This document shows positions 6,619 through 14,604 of a stretch of 16,978 bases of DNA, in pieces; position 1 is the first letter of the stretch; the number at the start of each line of letters is the position of its first letter. The notes beneath the pieces are model-generated. The model was not told the origin of the DNA. It ran no database searches and worked only from the letters and a program-made list of their open reading frames with translations. The stretch comes from an uncultured Clostridiaceae bacterium (GTDB lineage: Bacteria; Bacillota; Clostridia; TANB77; CAG-508): contig CATZDQ010000010.1 of assembly GCA_958417695.1 (NCBI GenBank), positions 1 to 16,978 on the forward strand, in the 5' to 3' direction. The position numbers and the translations under genes were made by a program.

Positions 6619-7848
6619 TTAGCTATAGAAAAATTCTTTGATTCTTTCCCAAACAGATTTAAAGAAACTTTCTTGAGAATTCGAATCAATACTACTAGAT
6701 ACCGTTTTAGCAAAAGGTCTTGCTGCAATATATCTAACTAGAGAATAGGCTGTTCTATATTCTGGCCTAACCGTACTAATTAATCTACCAGTTGAAATTT
6801 TGACTGGTATATTTAAAATCACTTTTCCAGCTACATCACTTTTATTAATATTAGCAATCCCTTGTCCTGTTAAAACCACATTATTAATTCTTTGTTTAAC
6901 ACCTTGCATGGTAATATCTTTATTAATTAAAGAAAAAATTTCTTCAATTCTAGCTTCTATAATTTCAATTAACTCTGAGCTTTTGATTACTTTAGACTTC
7001 ACATCATCTTTACAAGTATTTAATACAATCTCATTATCATTGTCTATATAAGATTTCATAGCTAGTCCATATTGTCTTTTTAATTTATCAGCTTCATCTT
7101 CTGAAATATTTAATACTAATGAAATATCCGAAGTAATGTTATCTCCACCTAGTGGTATCGTATTGGTATAGATAAAACCATTTCCCTCAAAAACACCCAT
7201 ATCTGTATTTCCAGCGCCAATGTCTAATAACATCACATTATCATTTAATTCATTACTATCTAACATGACATTTCTCTCTGCTAATGTAACTGGTACTAAG
7301 CCATCTATATCCATGCCAACTTTACGGAAGATACTCATTAACTGTTTTACATAGTCTTTATCTGCTAAAATAACTTGTGCATTTAAAGTAAAACTAGAAC
7401 TTAAATTTCCAACAGGATCACTAACAGCCTTTCCGTCTTCTAAAATAAATCTATCTGCTACAATATCAATAATCGTTTTTCCATCCGGAATTTCTACATC
7501 TTTAACTTGCATAATACCTGATGAGACATCTTTTACAGAAATACCCGCATATTTATCTTTAGCTTCTTTTACTATACTATTTTGAACAATGGTAACGTAC
7601 TTTCCCGGAACCGTGACATACGCAGAATTGATTTTTAGCTGTGTTTCTACATTTGCCTCCTCAATGACTTTTGAGATAGCCAAAGCTATTTCGTCTTCAT
7701 CAATGATTTTGGTTTTTTTCATACCGTTACACTTTTGACTTGCGTTGCAAATAATTTCAATTTGATTAAAATTATTGACTTCTCCTACCACTAAGCTAAC
7801 CTTAGAAGTACCGATGTCAATTCCTACTATTATATCTCCTATAGCCAA
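6619..7848 (-). CDS. ftsA: cell division protein FtsA
   Basis: FtsA is an actin-like ATPase that anchors FtsZ filaments to the membrane and recruits later division proteins. Near the start, IVGIDIGTSKVSLVVGEV is the first phosphate loop. LLDIGAGNTDMGVF (about residues 207-220) is the second. VVLTGQGIANI (about 324-334) is the adenosine-binding motif; it reads TGQG where TGGG is usual. The last residues, SFFKSVWERIKEFFYS, form the amphipathic membrane-targeting helix, so the protein is complete. A TTG at 7863 is in frame but belongs to the GGAGG site, so the TTG at 7848, 8 nt from GGAGG, is the likelier start (409 residues). A sigma-A-like promoter and phased repeats lie upstream. Confidence 0.97.
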   Translation of the reverse strand: MAIGDIIVGIDIGTSKVSLVVGEVNNFNQIEIICNASQKCNGMKKTKIIDEDEIALAISKVIEEANVETQLKINSAYVTVPGKYVTIVQNSIVKEAKDKYAGISVKDVSSGIMQVKDVEIPDGKTIIDIVADRFILEDGKAVSDPVGNLSSSFTLNAQVILADKDYVKQLMSIFRKVGMDIDGLVPVTLAERNVMLDSNELNDNVMLLDIGAGNTDMGVFEGNGFIYTNTIPLGGDNITSDISLVLNISEDEADKLKRQYGLAMKSYIDNDNEIVLNTCKDDVKSKVIKSSELIEIIEARIEEIFSLINKDITMQGVKQRINNVVLTGQGIANINKSDVAGKVILNIPVKISTGRLISTVRPEYRTAYSLVRYIAARPFAKTVSSSIDSNSQESFFKSVWERIKEFFYS

Positions 7849-7889
7849 AGCTAACTCCTCCAATTTTTATATCATTTTGTTTCTCACTT

Positions 7890-7918
7890 AGAATATTATA
7901 TTTCACAAAAAAAGTCAA
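7890..7918 (-). promoter_or_regulatory. candidate sigma-A promoter of ftsA-ftsZ
   Basis: On the minus strand TTGACT (7918-7913), a 17-nt spacer and TATTCT (7895-7890) match the consensus at five and four of six positions. A TATAAT sits four bases upstream of the proposed -10 but only 12 nt from this -35. Transcription would start near 7882, about 20 nt before the ftsA ribosome site. This would let ftsAZ be expressed apart from the murA operon. Confidence 0.55.
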
Positions 7919-7925
7919 TAGAATT

Positions 7926-7969
7926 TGTTATATTTTTGTAATATTTTCGTAATATGTTTGTAACAATGT
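7926..7969. repeat. four phased 11-bp direct repeats upstream of ftsA
   Basis: Four consecutive 11-bp units (TGTTATATTTT, TGTAATATTTT, CGTAATATGTT, TGTAACAATGT) begin at 7926, 7937, 7948 and 7959. A fifth unit, TGTAATATTGC, starts at 7977 after a longer gap. The 11-bp period places each copy on the same face of the helix. The array begins 8 bp upstream of the candidate ftsA -35. It may bind a regulator cooperatively, bend DNA or act like an UP element. No known operator was recognised. The rest of the gap up to 8068 is featureless and AT-rich. Confidence 0.65.
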
Positions 7970-8068
7970 TTTCTTTTGTAATATTGCAATAAATGTTAAC
8001 AATTTTCTATTGTCTTTTTTCTTTTTTTATCTTTTTCTTATACATCTTTTTTCTTCTTACTAACAGGC

Positions 8069-8479
8069 TTATTCGCCTTCTTTTTTATTTTCCTGATTCA
8101 ACTTTTTAATCGTTGCTTCCGCTTTTGCAATTATATGACTTCCAGAAAATTTATCCACATAGTATCTACGAATCGTACCTAAATTGTTAAACATTCTCCA
8201 TACAAAAACAACCACTGCTGCTAAATAAATGTCTACATTTAATTTTTGACCCAAATAGGTCAAGGCCATAGCTAAGATGGCATTAACAAAAAAACCAGAA
8301 ATAAAAATCTTCATATTAAAGTTCTTATTTAAAGTAGAAGTGATAGCACCAAAAACAGAATCTAAAGCAGCTATAATGGCAATAGCTAAATAACCTGAAT
8401 ATGTATAAGGAATCGTGGGAATATTCACACCTATCAAAGCACCAACCACACATCCTATTAAAATTGCTATAAAAATCAT
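8069..8479 (-). CDS. sbp: small basic family protein (Sbp)
   Basis: This 136-residue membrane protein has about four hydrophobic stretches (roughly residues 2-18, 27-46, 57-78 and 84-95). A basic C-terminal tail follows, starting at WRMFNNLGTIRRYYVDKF. This matches the small basic protein encoded just upstream of ftsA in Bacillus and many Clostridia, whose function is unknown. Its ATG overlaps the TGA of the preceding DUF881 gene by the classic ATGA, and AAAGGAGG lies inside that gene's end, so the two are translationally coupled. Position and topology together make the call firm. A 205-bp gap with no clear terminator separates it from ftsA. Confidence 0.9.
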   Translation of the reverse strand: MIFIAILIGCVVGALIGVNIPTIPYTYSGYLAIAIIAALDSVFGAITSTLNKNFNMKIFISGFFVNAILAMALTYLGQKLNVDIYLAAVVVFVWRMFNNLGTIRRYYVDKFSGSHIIAKAEATIKKLNQENKKEGE

Positions 8480-9186
8480 TCTTCTTCTACCTCCTTTGCA
8501 TATTTAAATTGCATTTGCTCTTTCTTACTATTATAAGCAGGAATACTAATGTTATTATCACTTGCTAGTTCCACACTCTTTCCACTATTTTGATAAGTAT
8601 CAATAAAGCCACTATTTTTTAAGCTCAAAGCACTTGTTAAATATTTAGGGTCTCCTATGGCTTTTACTACATAAGGAGAAGTTACCCTTTCTTCATTGAT
8701 TAAAATCGTTCCTACATCTACGATTTCTGTCATAGACAATATACGTTTATCATTAATAGAAATGGCTTCTGCTCCAGCTAATCTTAGTTCATTGACCAAG
8801 TTTAATAAATCATTGGATTCTATAGACCTTTCTTCATTATCTCTTAATGTAATTACCACACCTTGTCCTACAATATTGGTTTGTCCAGTTAATAAATTGG
8901 TTTGTGCCAATTCTTCTGCTATTAATTCAGAAGATTCTTGATTGGATTCTACCTTTGTATTGTAATCTAAAATTTTATTTTGTGTATCTGCTAATTTTAC
9001 TTCTAATTCTTCTTGTTTGCTTTTCCAACTAGAAAGCATCGTCCTTAGCTCTGTTTCTCTTGCTGTTTCAATACCAGTAATGTCAGTTTCTTCTACGGTC
9101 TTAAATTGTGCAAACATGACTGCTACTAAAATCATAGTCATAAGACTAATTACCACATACATTGCTGTTTTTTCTTTTCTCATCAT
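8476..9186 (-). CDS. DUF881 family protein, second tandem copy (YlxX/YlxW-like)
   Basis: This 236-residue protein has a short basic N-terminus, one membrane helix (about residues 7-25), a coiled-coil segment (about 40-90) and a C-terminal DUF881 domain. The domain is marked by NIVGQGVVITLRDN and LVNELRLAGAEAISINDKR. It should face outward, held by its N-terminal anchor. The family lies between divIB and sbp in Bacillus (ylxW, ylxX) and is thought to be linked to cell division or envelope, but its activity is unknown. The start has two ATG codons in tandem after GGGGTG; the first is used here. It follows the first copy by 10 nt and overlaps sbp by 4 nt. Confidence 0.92.
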   Translation of the reverse strand: MMRKEKTAMYVVISLMTMILVAVMFAQFKTVEETDITGIETARETELRTMLSSWKSKQEELEVKLADTQNKILDYNTKVESNQESSELIAEELAQTNLLTGQTNIVGQGVVITLRDNEERSIESNDLLNLVNELRLAGAEAISINDKRILSMTEIVDVGTILINEERVTSPYVVKAIGDPKYLTSALSLKNSGFIDTYQNSGKSVELASDNNISIPAYNSKKEQMQFKYAKEVEEE

Positions 9187-9196
9187 CTTCTCACCC

Positions 9197-9925
9197 CTAT
9201 TTCTGTGTTCTCATATATTTAGAAGAAATAACACCTGTGTATTTAGGCACTTGTACTTTATTAGATTTTTTAATAGATGTTACAATTCCATCTAAATTTA
9301 ACTTTTCTAGAAAACCACCTGGTCTATCTAATGCGGTTGTTAACATTTCTGGAAAACCAATTGCTTTAATCACAAAAGGAGAACCTACTTTTTCATCATT
9401 TACCTTAATGACATTTCCAATACACATAATTCCTGTCGTACTGACCACTCTTTGTCCATTAATGCAAATAGCTTCTGCTCCAGCATTTTTAAGCTCATTT
9501 ACAATCATTCTTAAATCAGAATCATGTACTAAATGACTAGAAATATCATCTAACACACTAATGGATTCTCTAGTAGCATTGGGGTCATCTTTTAATGTAA
9601 TTTCTATTCCTTCTCCTTCTAGATTCGTTAGCCCTAATAGACGGTTATTCTTTTTTATCTGTTCTGCTTTTTCCTCAGAATCATTGTTATTTTGCGTTGC
9701 CTTCTCTCTGACTTTTGCTAATTCTTTTTCTGCATTTTCCAATTCTTTAAAAGTATTATCATACTTTTCTTTTGCTTTTAGCACTTCATCTCTTAATCCA
9801 TCTTCTGTTAAGGTTTGTGCTACTGTAGAGCTTGTCCCTTTTATAGTATTCATTTGCACAACGATAGCAATGGTTAGTACGATACATACCAATCCTAAAG
9901 TAATAGCTACTTTATTTCTATTCAC
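9197..9925 (-). CDS. DUF881 family protein, first tandem copy (YlxW/YlxX-like)
   Basis: This 242-residue protein has the same build as its neighbour: one membrane helix (about residues 7-25), a strongly charged coiled coil (about 40-95) and a DUF881 domain. The domain contains NLEGEGIEITLKDD and IVNELKNAGAEAICINGQR. The two copies are clearly related but well diverged, so the duplication is old and matches the ylxW-ylxX pair of Bacillus. Translation starts at a GTG 9 nt after AAAGGAGG. The gene begins 15 nt after the ftsQ stop, so it belongs to the same operon. Function is unknown. Confidence 0.92.
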   Translation of the reverse strand: MNRNKVAITLGLVCIVLTIAIVVQMNTIKGTSSTVAQTLTEDGLRDEVLKAKEKYDNTFKELENAEKELAKVREKATQNNNDSEEKAEQIKKNNRLLGLTNLEGEGIEITLKDDPNATRESISVLDDISSHLVHDSDLRMIVNELKNAGAEAICINGQRVVSTTGIMCIGNVIKVNDEKVGSPFVIKAIGFPEMLTTALDRPGGFLEKLNLDGIVTSIKKSNKVQVPKYTGVISSKYMRTQK

Positions 9926-9940
9926 GCTTGTCTGCCTCCT

Positions 9941-10927
9941 TTATACGGTTTGTCTAAACATGGGATATCCTTTATTTAAGTCCATATTTACAAAAATCTC
10001 ACCTGGTACACCTTCTTCTTTTTCAAGAATAGCTTTCACATTTAACATTTTTGTACTTAAATTTGAACTATCTCCTAAATAGGCTGTTTTTTGTTTACTA
10101 CCTAATACAATTTTATAGTCTTGACTATCTTCTATTCCTATTCTAGTAATGAAATTGCCAATTCCGTTATTCTGAGCAGTCTCCATAATCTTTAAAACAG
10201 TGGTCATTTTCTCCAAATCTTCTACACATAGTCGATTACCAACTTGCAGGTCTTCTAATTCTGTATGCGTTCCTTGGATTATCGGTACCTCTAAAGGCTC
10301 ACTACTTATTTCCAATAAATACCCTTGGGTATTTAAATAAATATAACGATTTTCATATTCTAACATAAAACTTGGTTTTCTTTCTGTTACTATAATCTTA
10401 ATACCAGAAGGTAATTGTCTTTTTATTTCCACCTTTTCTATGTATGCATTCTCTTTTATTTGTTCTTTTATTTTTTTAGAAGAAATCTTAAAGGTGTTCT
10501 CTGCTGTCATAATACCTGATAAAGTTATAATTTCACTACTACTAATTTTTTCATTTCCTTCTACCGTAATTTCTTGTATATCAAATAATGGTGAAAGCAT
10601 AATAGCAACTATCGAAACCAATAGCAATATGATTAAAGTGGTATAACCAATTATCTTATGTATTTTCTTTTTTCTCTTAGCCATAGCGACTATCTGTTTT
10701 TCTGATTTTGGCATTTGAGAAGATTTCTTTACTTTGTTTTTACCATTTTTTTTGCTTTTTTTGGAAAGCGTATTGGTCTTCTTCTTTTGTTTTTCTTGCT
10801 CTGGAATTCTAGTAACACCGATGACAATCTCTTGGTCAAAATTAAATTTTTCCGTTTTTGGTTCCGTTTTTTCAATGATTTTTTTCTTCTTTTTAGAATT
10901 TTGCCTCGTTTTGCTTCCGCTTCTCAT
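9941..10927 (-). CDS. ftsQ: cell division protein FtsQ/DivIB
   Basis: FtsQ/DivIB is a single-pass membrane protein that, with FtsL and DivIC, controls septal peptidoglycan synthesis. The 328-residue product has a long, very basic cytoplasmic tail (1-90) rich in lysine, one membrane helix (about 92-112) and a POTRA domain (about 116-185) beginning DIQEITVEGNEKISSSEI and ending PSGIKIIVTERKPSFMLEY. The extracellular FtsQ/DivIB domain follows. The ATG at 10927 has only a weak ribosome site. A much better site and ATG occur 91 bases upstream in another frame, opening a 41-codon frame that overlaps this start. Either the two are translationally coupled or one base error has cut off the real N-terminus of ftsQ. 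The protein is intact from residue 1 on. Confidence 0.92.
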   Translation of the reverse strand: MRSGSKTRQNSKKKKKIIEKTEPKTEKFNFDQEIVIGVTRIPEQEKQKKKTNTLSKKSKKNGKNKVKKSSQMPKSEKQIVAMAKRKKKIHKIIGYTTLIILLLVSIVAIMLSPLFDIQEITVEGNEKISSSEIITLSGIMTAENTFKISSKKIKEQIKENAYIEKVEIKRQLPSGIKIIVTERKPSFMLEYENRYIYLNTQGYLLEISSEPLEVPIIQGTHTELEDLQVGNRLCVEDLEKMTTVLKIMETAQNNGIGNFITRIGIEDSQDYKIVLGSKQKTAYLGDSSNLSTKMLNVKAILEKEEGVPGEIFVNMDLNKGYPMFRQTV

Positions 10928-11018
10928 TTGGTTTTCTTCTTGCTTTATTCTGACTATGCTTTCCTTCTTCTTTCAAATAAAACAAATCCTCTTCTTTTTC
11001 TTTTGCTTTTCTCGCCAT
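10893..11018 (-). CDS. 41-codon basic reading frame overlapping the ftsQ start
   Basis: This short frame begins MARKAKEKEEDLFYLKEEG and is rich in K, R and E. It is supported by an ideal ribosome site (AAGAAGGTG, 5-6 nt before ATG) placed 16 nt after the murA stop. It runs 35 nt past the ftsQ ATG before its TAA at 10893. Its composition resembles the basic cytoplasmic tail of FtsQ, so it may be the true N-terminus of ftsQ separated by a one-base insertion or a two-base loss in an A-rich stretch. The alternative is a small leader peptide coupled to ftsQ. I do not recognise it as a known family. Confidence 0.5.
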   Translation of the reverse strand: MARKAKEKEEDLFYLKEEGKHSQNKARRKPNEKRKQNEAKF

Positions 11019-11034
11019 GATTTCACCTTCTTTT

Positions 11035-12288
11035 CTAGGTATTTTTTATGAAAATAGATGCCCCTAACTTACTTAATTTTTCCTCAAAATTTTCATAACC
11101 TCTTTGTATATATTCTATATTTTCTACTTTTGTAGTTCCTTTCGCACCTAGCCCTGCTAAAACTAAAGCTGCTCCACCTCTTAAATCTGTGCTACTAACC
11201 GTGCTTCCACTTAACCTTCTAACCCCTTTGATGACTGCCATTTTTCCTTCTATTTGTATTTTAGCACCCATTCTTTGTAATTCATTCATATATTTATAGC
11301 GATTCTCAAATATATTTTCAATAATAATGGAAGTTCCTTTTGCAGTTGTTAACACAGCTCCTAGTATAGATTGCATATCTGTTGGAAATCCCGGATATGG
11401 CATGGTCTTAATATCTACTGCTTTTAATTTTTTAGGTGCTTCTATTAAAATTTTCCTATTTTGTACTTGTATAGCACAACCGGCTTCTTCCAATTTATGC
11501 ACAATAGGTGTTACATGTTCCGGAATTACCTCTTGCAGCTGTATCTTCCCACCTGTAATAGCCGCCGCGCAAAGGAAAGTTCCTGTTTCAATGCGGTCTG
11601 GCATAATTTTATAACTTACTTCTTTTAATTTAGGAACACCTGTTATCTTTACAAAGTTCGTGCCAGCCCCTTCTATTTTAGCACCCATCTTATTTAAACA
11701 TTTAGCTAAATCCTCAATTTCTGGCTCCATAGCTGCATTATGGATAGTGGTTACCCCCTCTGCCATAACTGTGGCTAAAATAATATTCTCTGTAGCACCT
11801 ACACTTGGAAAATCCAGTTCAATATTTGTCCCTATTATTTTATCACACTTGCACTTAATAAATCCAGAGTTTTCCTCAATATTTATCCCTAATTTTTTAA
11901 AAGCATTCAAATGTAAATCAATTGGTCTTGCTCCAATTTCACATCCTCCTGGATAAGAAAAAGTTGCTTCTTTAAATCTACCAATAATCGCACCTGCCAT
12001 TATAACGGTAGAACGCATCTGTCTCATCATATCTTCTGGTATCTCTTTTTTATTTATGTATTTCGAATTGATTTCTATTTTACCACCATTCTTCTTCACT
12101 TTGCAACCTAAAAGCTTTAAAATCTTCAAAGTTATCTGTGTATCATGAATATTTGGCACATTATATAATTTAGTCACATTTCCACTTAATATACTTGCCG
12201 CAATAATTGGTAAAGAAGCATTCTTAGAACCAGATATCGTAACTTCCCCTTCCAATCTCTTACCGCCTTCTATTATATAACTTAGCAT
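11035..12288 (-). CDS. murA: UDP-N-acetylglucosamine 1-carboxyvinyltransferase MurA
   Basis: MurA transfers enolpyruvate from PEP to UDP-GlcNAc, the first committed step of cytoplasmic peptidoglycan precursor synthesis. The 417-residue protein has the SGSKNASLP motif near the N-terminus, with the substrate-binding K and N. PGGCEIGARPIDLHL carries the catalytic cysteine at residue 116, so it is a fosfomycin-sensitive type (Cys, not Asp). Later PGFPTDMQSILGAVL and RGGAALVLAGLGAKG are also typical. An in-frame GTG at 12297 is part of the AAAGGGTG ribosome site, so the ATG at 12288 is the better start. It heads a tight group with ftsQ and the DUF881 genes. A weak promoter (TTTTCA-18-CATAAT) may lie in the 120 bp upstream. 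Confidence 0.98.
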   Translation of the reverse strand: MLSYIIEGGKRLEGEVTISGSKNASLPIIAASILSGNVTKLYNVPNIHDTQITLKILKLLGCKVKKNGGKIEINSKYINKKEIPEDMMRQMRSTVIMAGAIIGRFKEATFSYPGGCEIGARPIDLHLNAFKKLGINIEENSGFIKCKCDKIIGTNIELDFPSVGATENIILATVMAEGVTTIHNAAMEPEIEDLAKCLNKMGAKIEGAGTNFVKITGVPKLKEVSYKIMPDRIETGTFLCAAAITGGKIQLQEVIPEHVTPIVHKLEEAGCAIQVQNRKILIEAPKKLKAVDIKTMPYPGFPTDMQSILGAVLTTAKGTSIIIENIFENRYKYMNELQRMGAKIQIEGKMAVIKGVRRLSGSTVSSTDLRGGAALVLAGLGAKGTTKVENIEYIQRGYENFEEKLSKLGASIFIKNT

Positions 12289-12408
12289 GTTTTTCACCCT
12301 TTCTTTGTTTATTATGCTATATATTATGTCAGCTTTAGAAAAAAGGTGAAAAATCTTTATTTTTATCCATAAATTTCGAGAAAATAGAAAAGAATTAAAA
12401 TAGAAAAA

Positions 12409-12442
12409 CTGTTGGCAAATTTCTTCTCTACTTTGCCAACAG
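12409..12442 (-). terminator. strong intrinsic terminator upstream of murA
   Basis: An 11-bp perfect stem (12409-12419 with 12432-12442, CTGTTGGCAAA/TTTGCCAACAG) closes a 12-nt loop. On the minus strand it is followed at once by TTTTTCTATTTT, so it stops leftward transcription from the Nudix region before murA. The bases between it and the Nudix remnant (12443-12556) hold nothing I can assign. Confidence 0.88.
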
Positions 12443-12556
12443 CCTTAAAACTTTTTTTGTTAATTACTATACTTCCTTCTTTCAAAGTCTTTTTCTATCT
12501 TATGTATCTTTCCAATATCTTCCCTTTATACTCTACTATTTAAAATACCACACCAT

Positions 12557-13026
12557 TTAGATTTCTTTATGTATATGATGCAAAGGAAACTTTCCTTCCT
12601 TTAAAACTTCTTTTACACAATCTGGCTTTATCGGATATTCTTCTAATTTATCTATATCTATCCACTCATATTGTAAATAGTCTTTTCCTTCCATATTATG
12701 CATGGTATCTAGTATTTGTTTATCTTTCGCTTCTACAAACTCTGCTTATACACAAATAAAATCTCATGATACTTCTTTCCTTCCATTTCAAAGAAATTTT
12801 CAATTGTCGCTATATAACCAATTATTTCTATCTTTTTTCCTAGTTCTTCTAGAATTTCTCTTTCTGCAGTTGTCTTAGAATCTTCTCCAATAGTTACTCT
12901 TCCACCAATTAAAGCATAATGGTCACTGTTTCTATTTCTATGAAATAAAATCTTCTGATGATGTTCTATGACAACCGCTGTCCTCACATTTAACCTATAC
13001 TCTTCTAAATCAATTGTTATATCCAT
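12557..13026 (-). pseudogene. Nudix hydrolase gene broken by one frameshift
   Basis: Nudix enzymes hydrolyse nucleoside diphosphates linked to another group; the substrate cannot be predicted here. The first frame (13026 to about 12747) encodes TAVVIEHHQKILFHRNRN. It then has a full Nudix box: G42, E48 and REILEELG at 56-63. It ends at a premature TAG after FVYKQSL. Homology continues in another frame as AEFVEAKDKQILDTMHNMEG, then DYLQYEWIDIDKLEEYPIKP and VLKEGKFPLHHIHKEI, to a stop at 12557. One missing base near 12745-12748 (TATAAGCAG for TATAAAGCAG) accounts for it. Restored length is 156 residues, normal for the family. The ATG has an AAAGGGG site. A sequencing or assembly error is possible because only one lesion is seen. 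Confidence 0.88.
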
Positions 13027-13202
13027 TTGTTTTTCCCCTTTCTCTCTATACCCCTATCTAAAAGCTTTCTACTTTATTGTCTTATCTATTTATCCTATAG
13101 TTTTTAAATCAAAATTTGTACAATCCCTAGAGTGATATAACCAGTAATTGGGCAGACTTTTTCAATTGACCTCCTTAAGGTCTATAGCCTTTTTTCTTTT
13201 TA

Positions 13203-14398
13203 CTATTCTTCTAATAACCAATCCATTATATTTTTATGAATTATTCCATCTTGTGAAAAATCAAATTTATCCATCGATAAAACATATTTCAGATAGTTAT
13301 CTTCTATTGTTTTAAATGCTCCAAATTCTCTTTCTACAACAGAATCATCTGCTAAAATATAGGCTACTTGAATATATATCTTTTCTTTAAATCTTGTTGC
13401 TATAAAATCTATTTCTCCATTTTCTAAATTTCCTACTTTAACTTCATATCCTCTAGATAATAACTCATTATATACGATATTTTCTAAATATGCTCCTAAT
13501 TGAGGCCTTTTTCCACTATTCATTATTTGCCCAAATCCTAAATCCGTCAAATAATATTTGTATTTTCCATTTAATATTCTTTTCCCTCTAACATCATATC
13601 TATCCGCTTTATTTATCATCATAGCCTTTGTCATGTATTCTAAATAATTGTATAAAGTTATTTTGGAAACCTCTCTATCATCCTTATTTGCAAAATAATT
13701 TGATAAACTTTCTGCTGAAAAGTTTTGTAATGGTGTTGTTACTATATATTCTACTATTCTATTAAATAAATCTAAATCTTTTATATTAAATCTAGCTATA
13801 ATATCTATTACTAAAATGGAATTGTACACACCTGATAAATAAGTTCTTGTTTGAATCTCATCTGTCATCATAAATCTTTGTGGCATCCCACCCCAAATCA
13901 TATAATCATCAAATGCTTCTTCTATTTTTTCTATCTGTTATATTTTCTAATTCACATACTTCTTTAAATGTAAAAGGATACGTCTTAAAACTTACATATC
14001 TTCTTGCGATATGTGTTGCAAGTTCTCCAGATAATAAATCACTATTAGAACCTGTAATAAATATTGATACATTTTTAGATGCCTTAAATGAGTTTATTGC
14101 TTTTTCCCAATGTTCAACATTTTGGATTTCATCAAATAATAAATAATACTTATCTTCATTTACTATTTTTTCTTTAATGTAATTATGCAAATCCATATCA
14201 TCTTTTATAAAAGCATAGTCCTCATATTCAAAATTTATATATTATTTGAGGTTCTGGTATTCCTTTTTCTTTTAATTCATCTATTATCTGTAATAATATA
14301 ACAGATTTACCACACCTTCTAACGCCCATTATAACTTTTATTAAGTCTTAATCATAAAATGGTCTTATTTTAGATAGATATTTTTCGCAAATAATCAT
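13203..14398 (-). pseudogene. decayed AAA ATPase with DUF4143 domain
   Basis: This family couples an N-terminal AAA ATPase to a C-terminal DUF4143 PD-(D/E)XK-like domain; its role is unknown. Three separate lesions are visible. A TAA codon at 14350-14348 interrupts FYD*DLIKVIMG. A loss of two bases in an AT run near 14233-14245 shifts the frame after PEPQIIY. A one-base change in the A-run at 13925-13930 shifts it again after ELENIT. Reading across them gives Walker A GVRRCGKS, Walker B YYLLFDEIQNV, then ITGSNSDLLSGELA, the linker WGGMPQRFM and the nuclease-like NGEIDFIATRFKEKIYIQV. Restored length is about 398 residues. The first ATG has an AGAGGAG site and an intact promoter. Several independent lesions make real decay likely. 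Confidence 0.9.
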
Positions 14399-14426
14399 AT
14401 ATTTCTCCTCTTTGTTTAATTACTTT

Positions 14427-14455
14427 ATTATATCGTCATTTTTTCTTTTTGTTAG
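14427..14455 (-). promoter_or_regulatory. sigma-A promoter of the ATPase remnant
   Basis: On the minus strand CTAACA (14455-14450), a 17-nt spacer and TATAAT (14432-14427) match the consensus at four and six of six positions. It lies about 30 nt before the start codon at 14398. The palindrome at 14457-14484 abuts its -35. Confidence 0.65.
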
Positions 14456-14456
14456 C

Positions 14457-14484
14457 ATTTTTGTTTAGTGTACTAAACAAAAAT
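14457..14484. promoter_or_regulatory. 28-bp palindrome, candidate operator
   Basis: Arms ATTTTTGTTTAGT (14457-14469) and ACTAAACAAAAAT (14472-14484) are perfect inverted copies separated by two bases. It sits one base upstream of the -35 box of the ATPase remnant and about 120 bp past the end of the GH3 gene. No T-run follows on the minus strand, so it is not a normal terminator. The near-continuous symmetry suits a dimeric DNA-binding protein. The cognate regulator is not in the window. Confidence 0.65.
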
Positions 14485-14604
14485 AGTTTTATTTTCAATT
14501 TTGTTCATTGTATTTTACATTTTTACACAAATTTATAAAATTCTTCTTTAACACCTATTAAAGTATATCCTTTACTTGCATTAATCTATATGATTTCCAA
14601 ATGC

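Noticed and set aside
10715..11051. Two plus-strand open frames rich in F and L
   Set aside because: They are translations of the complement of the lysine-rich FtsQ tail (poly-T on the plus strand) and only mimic membrane proteins.
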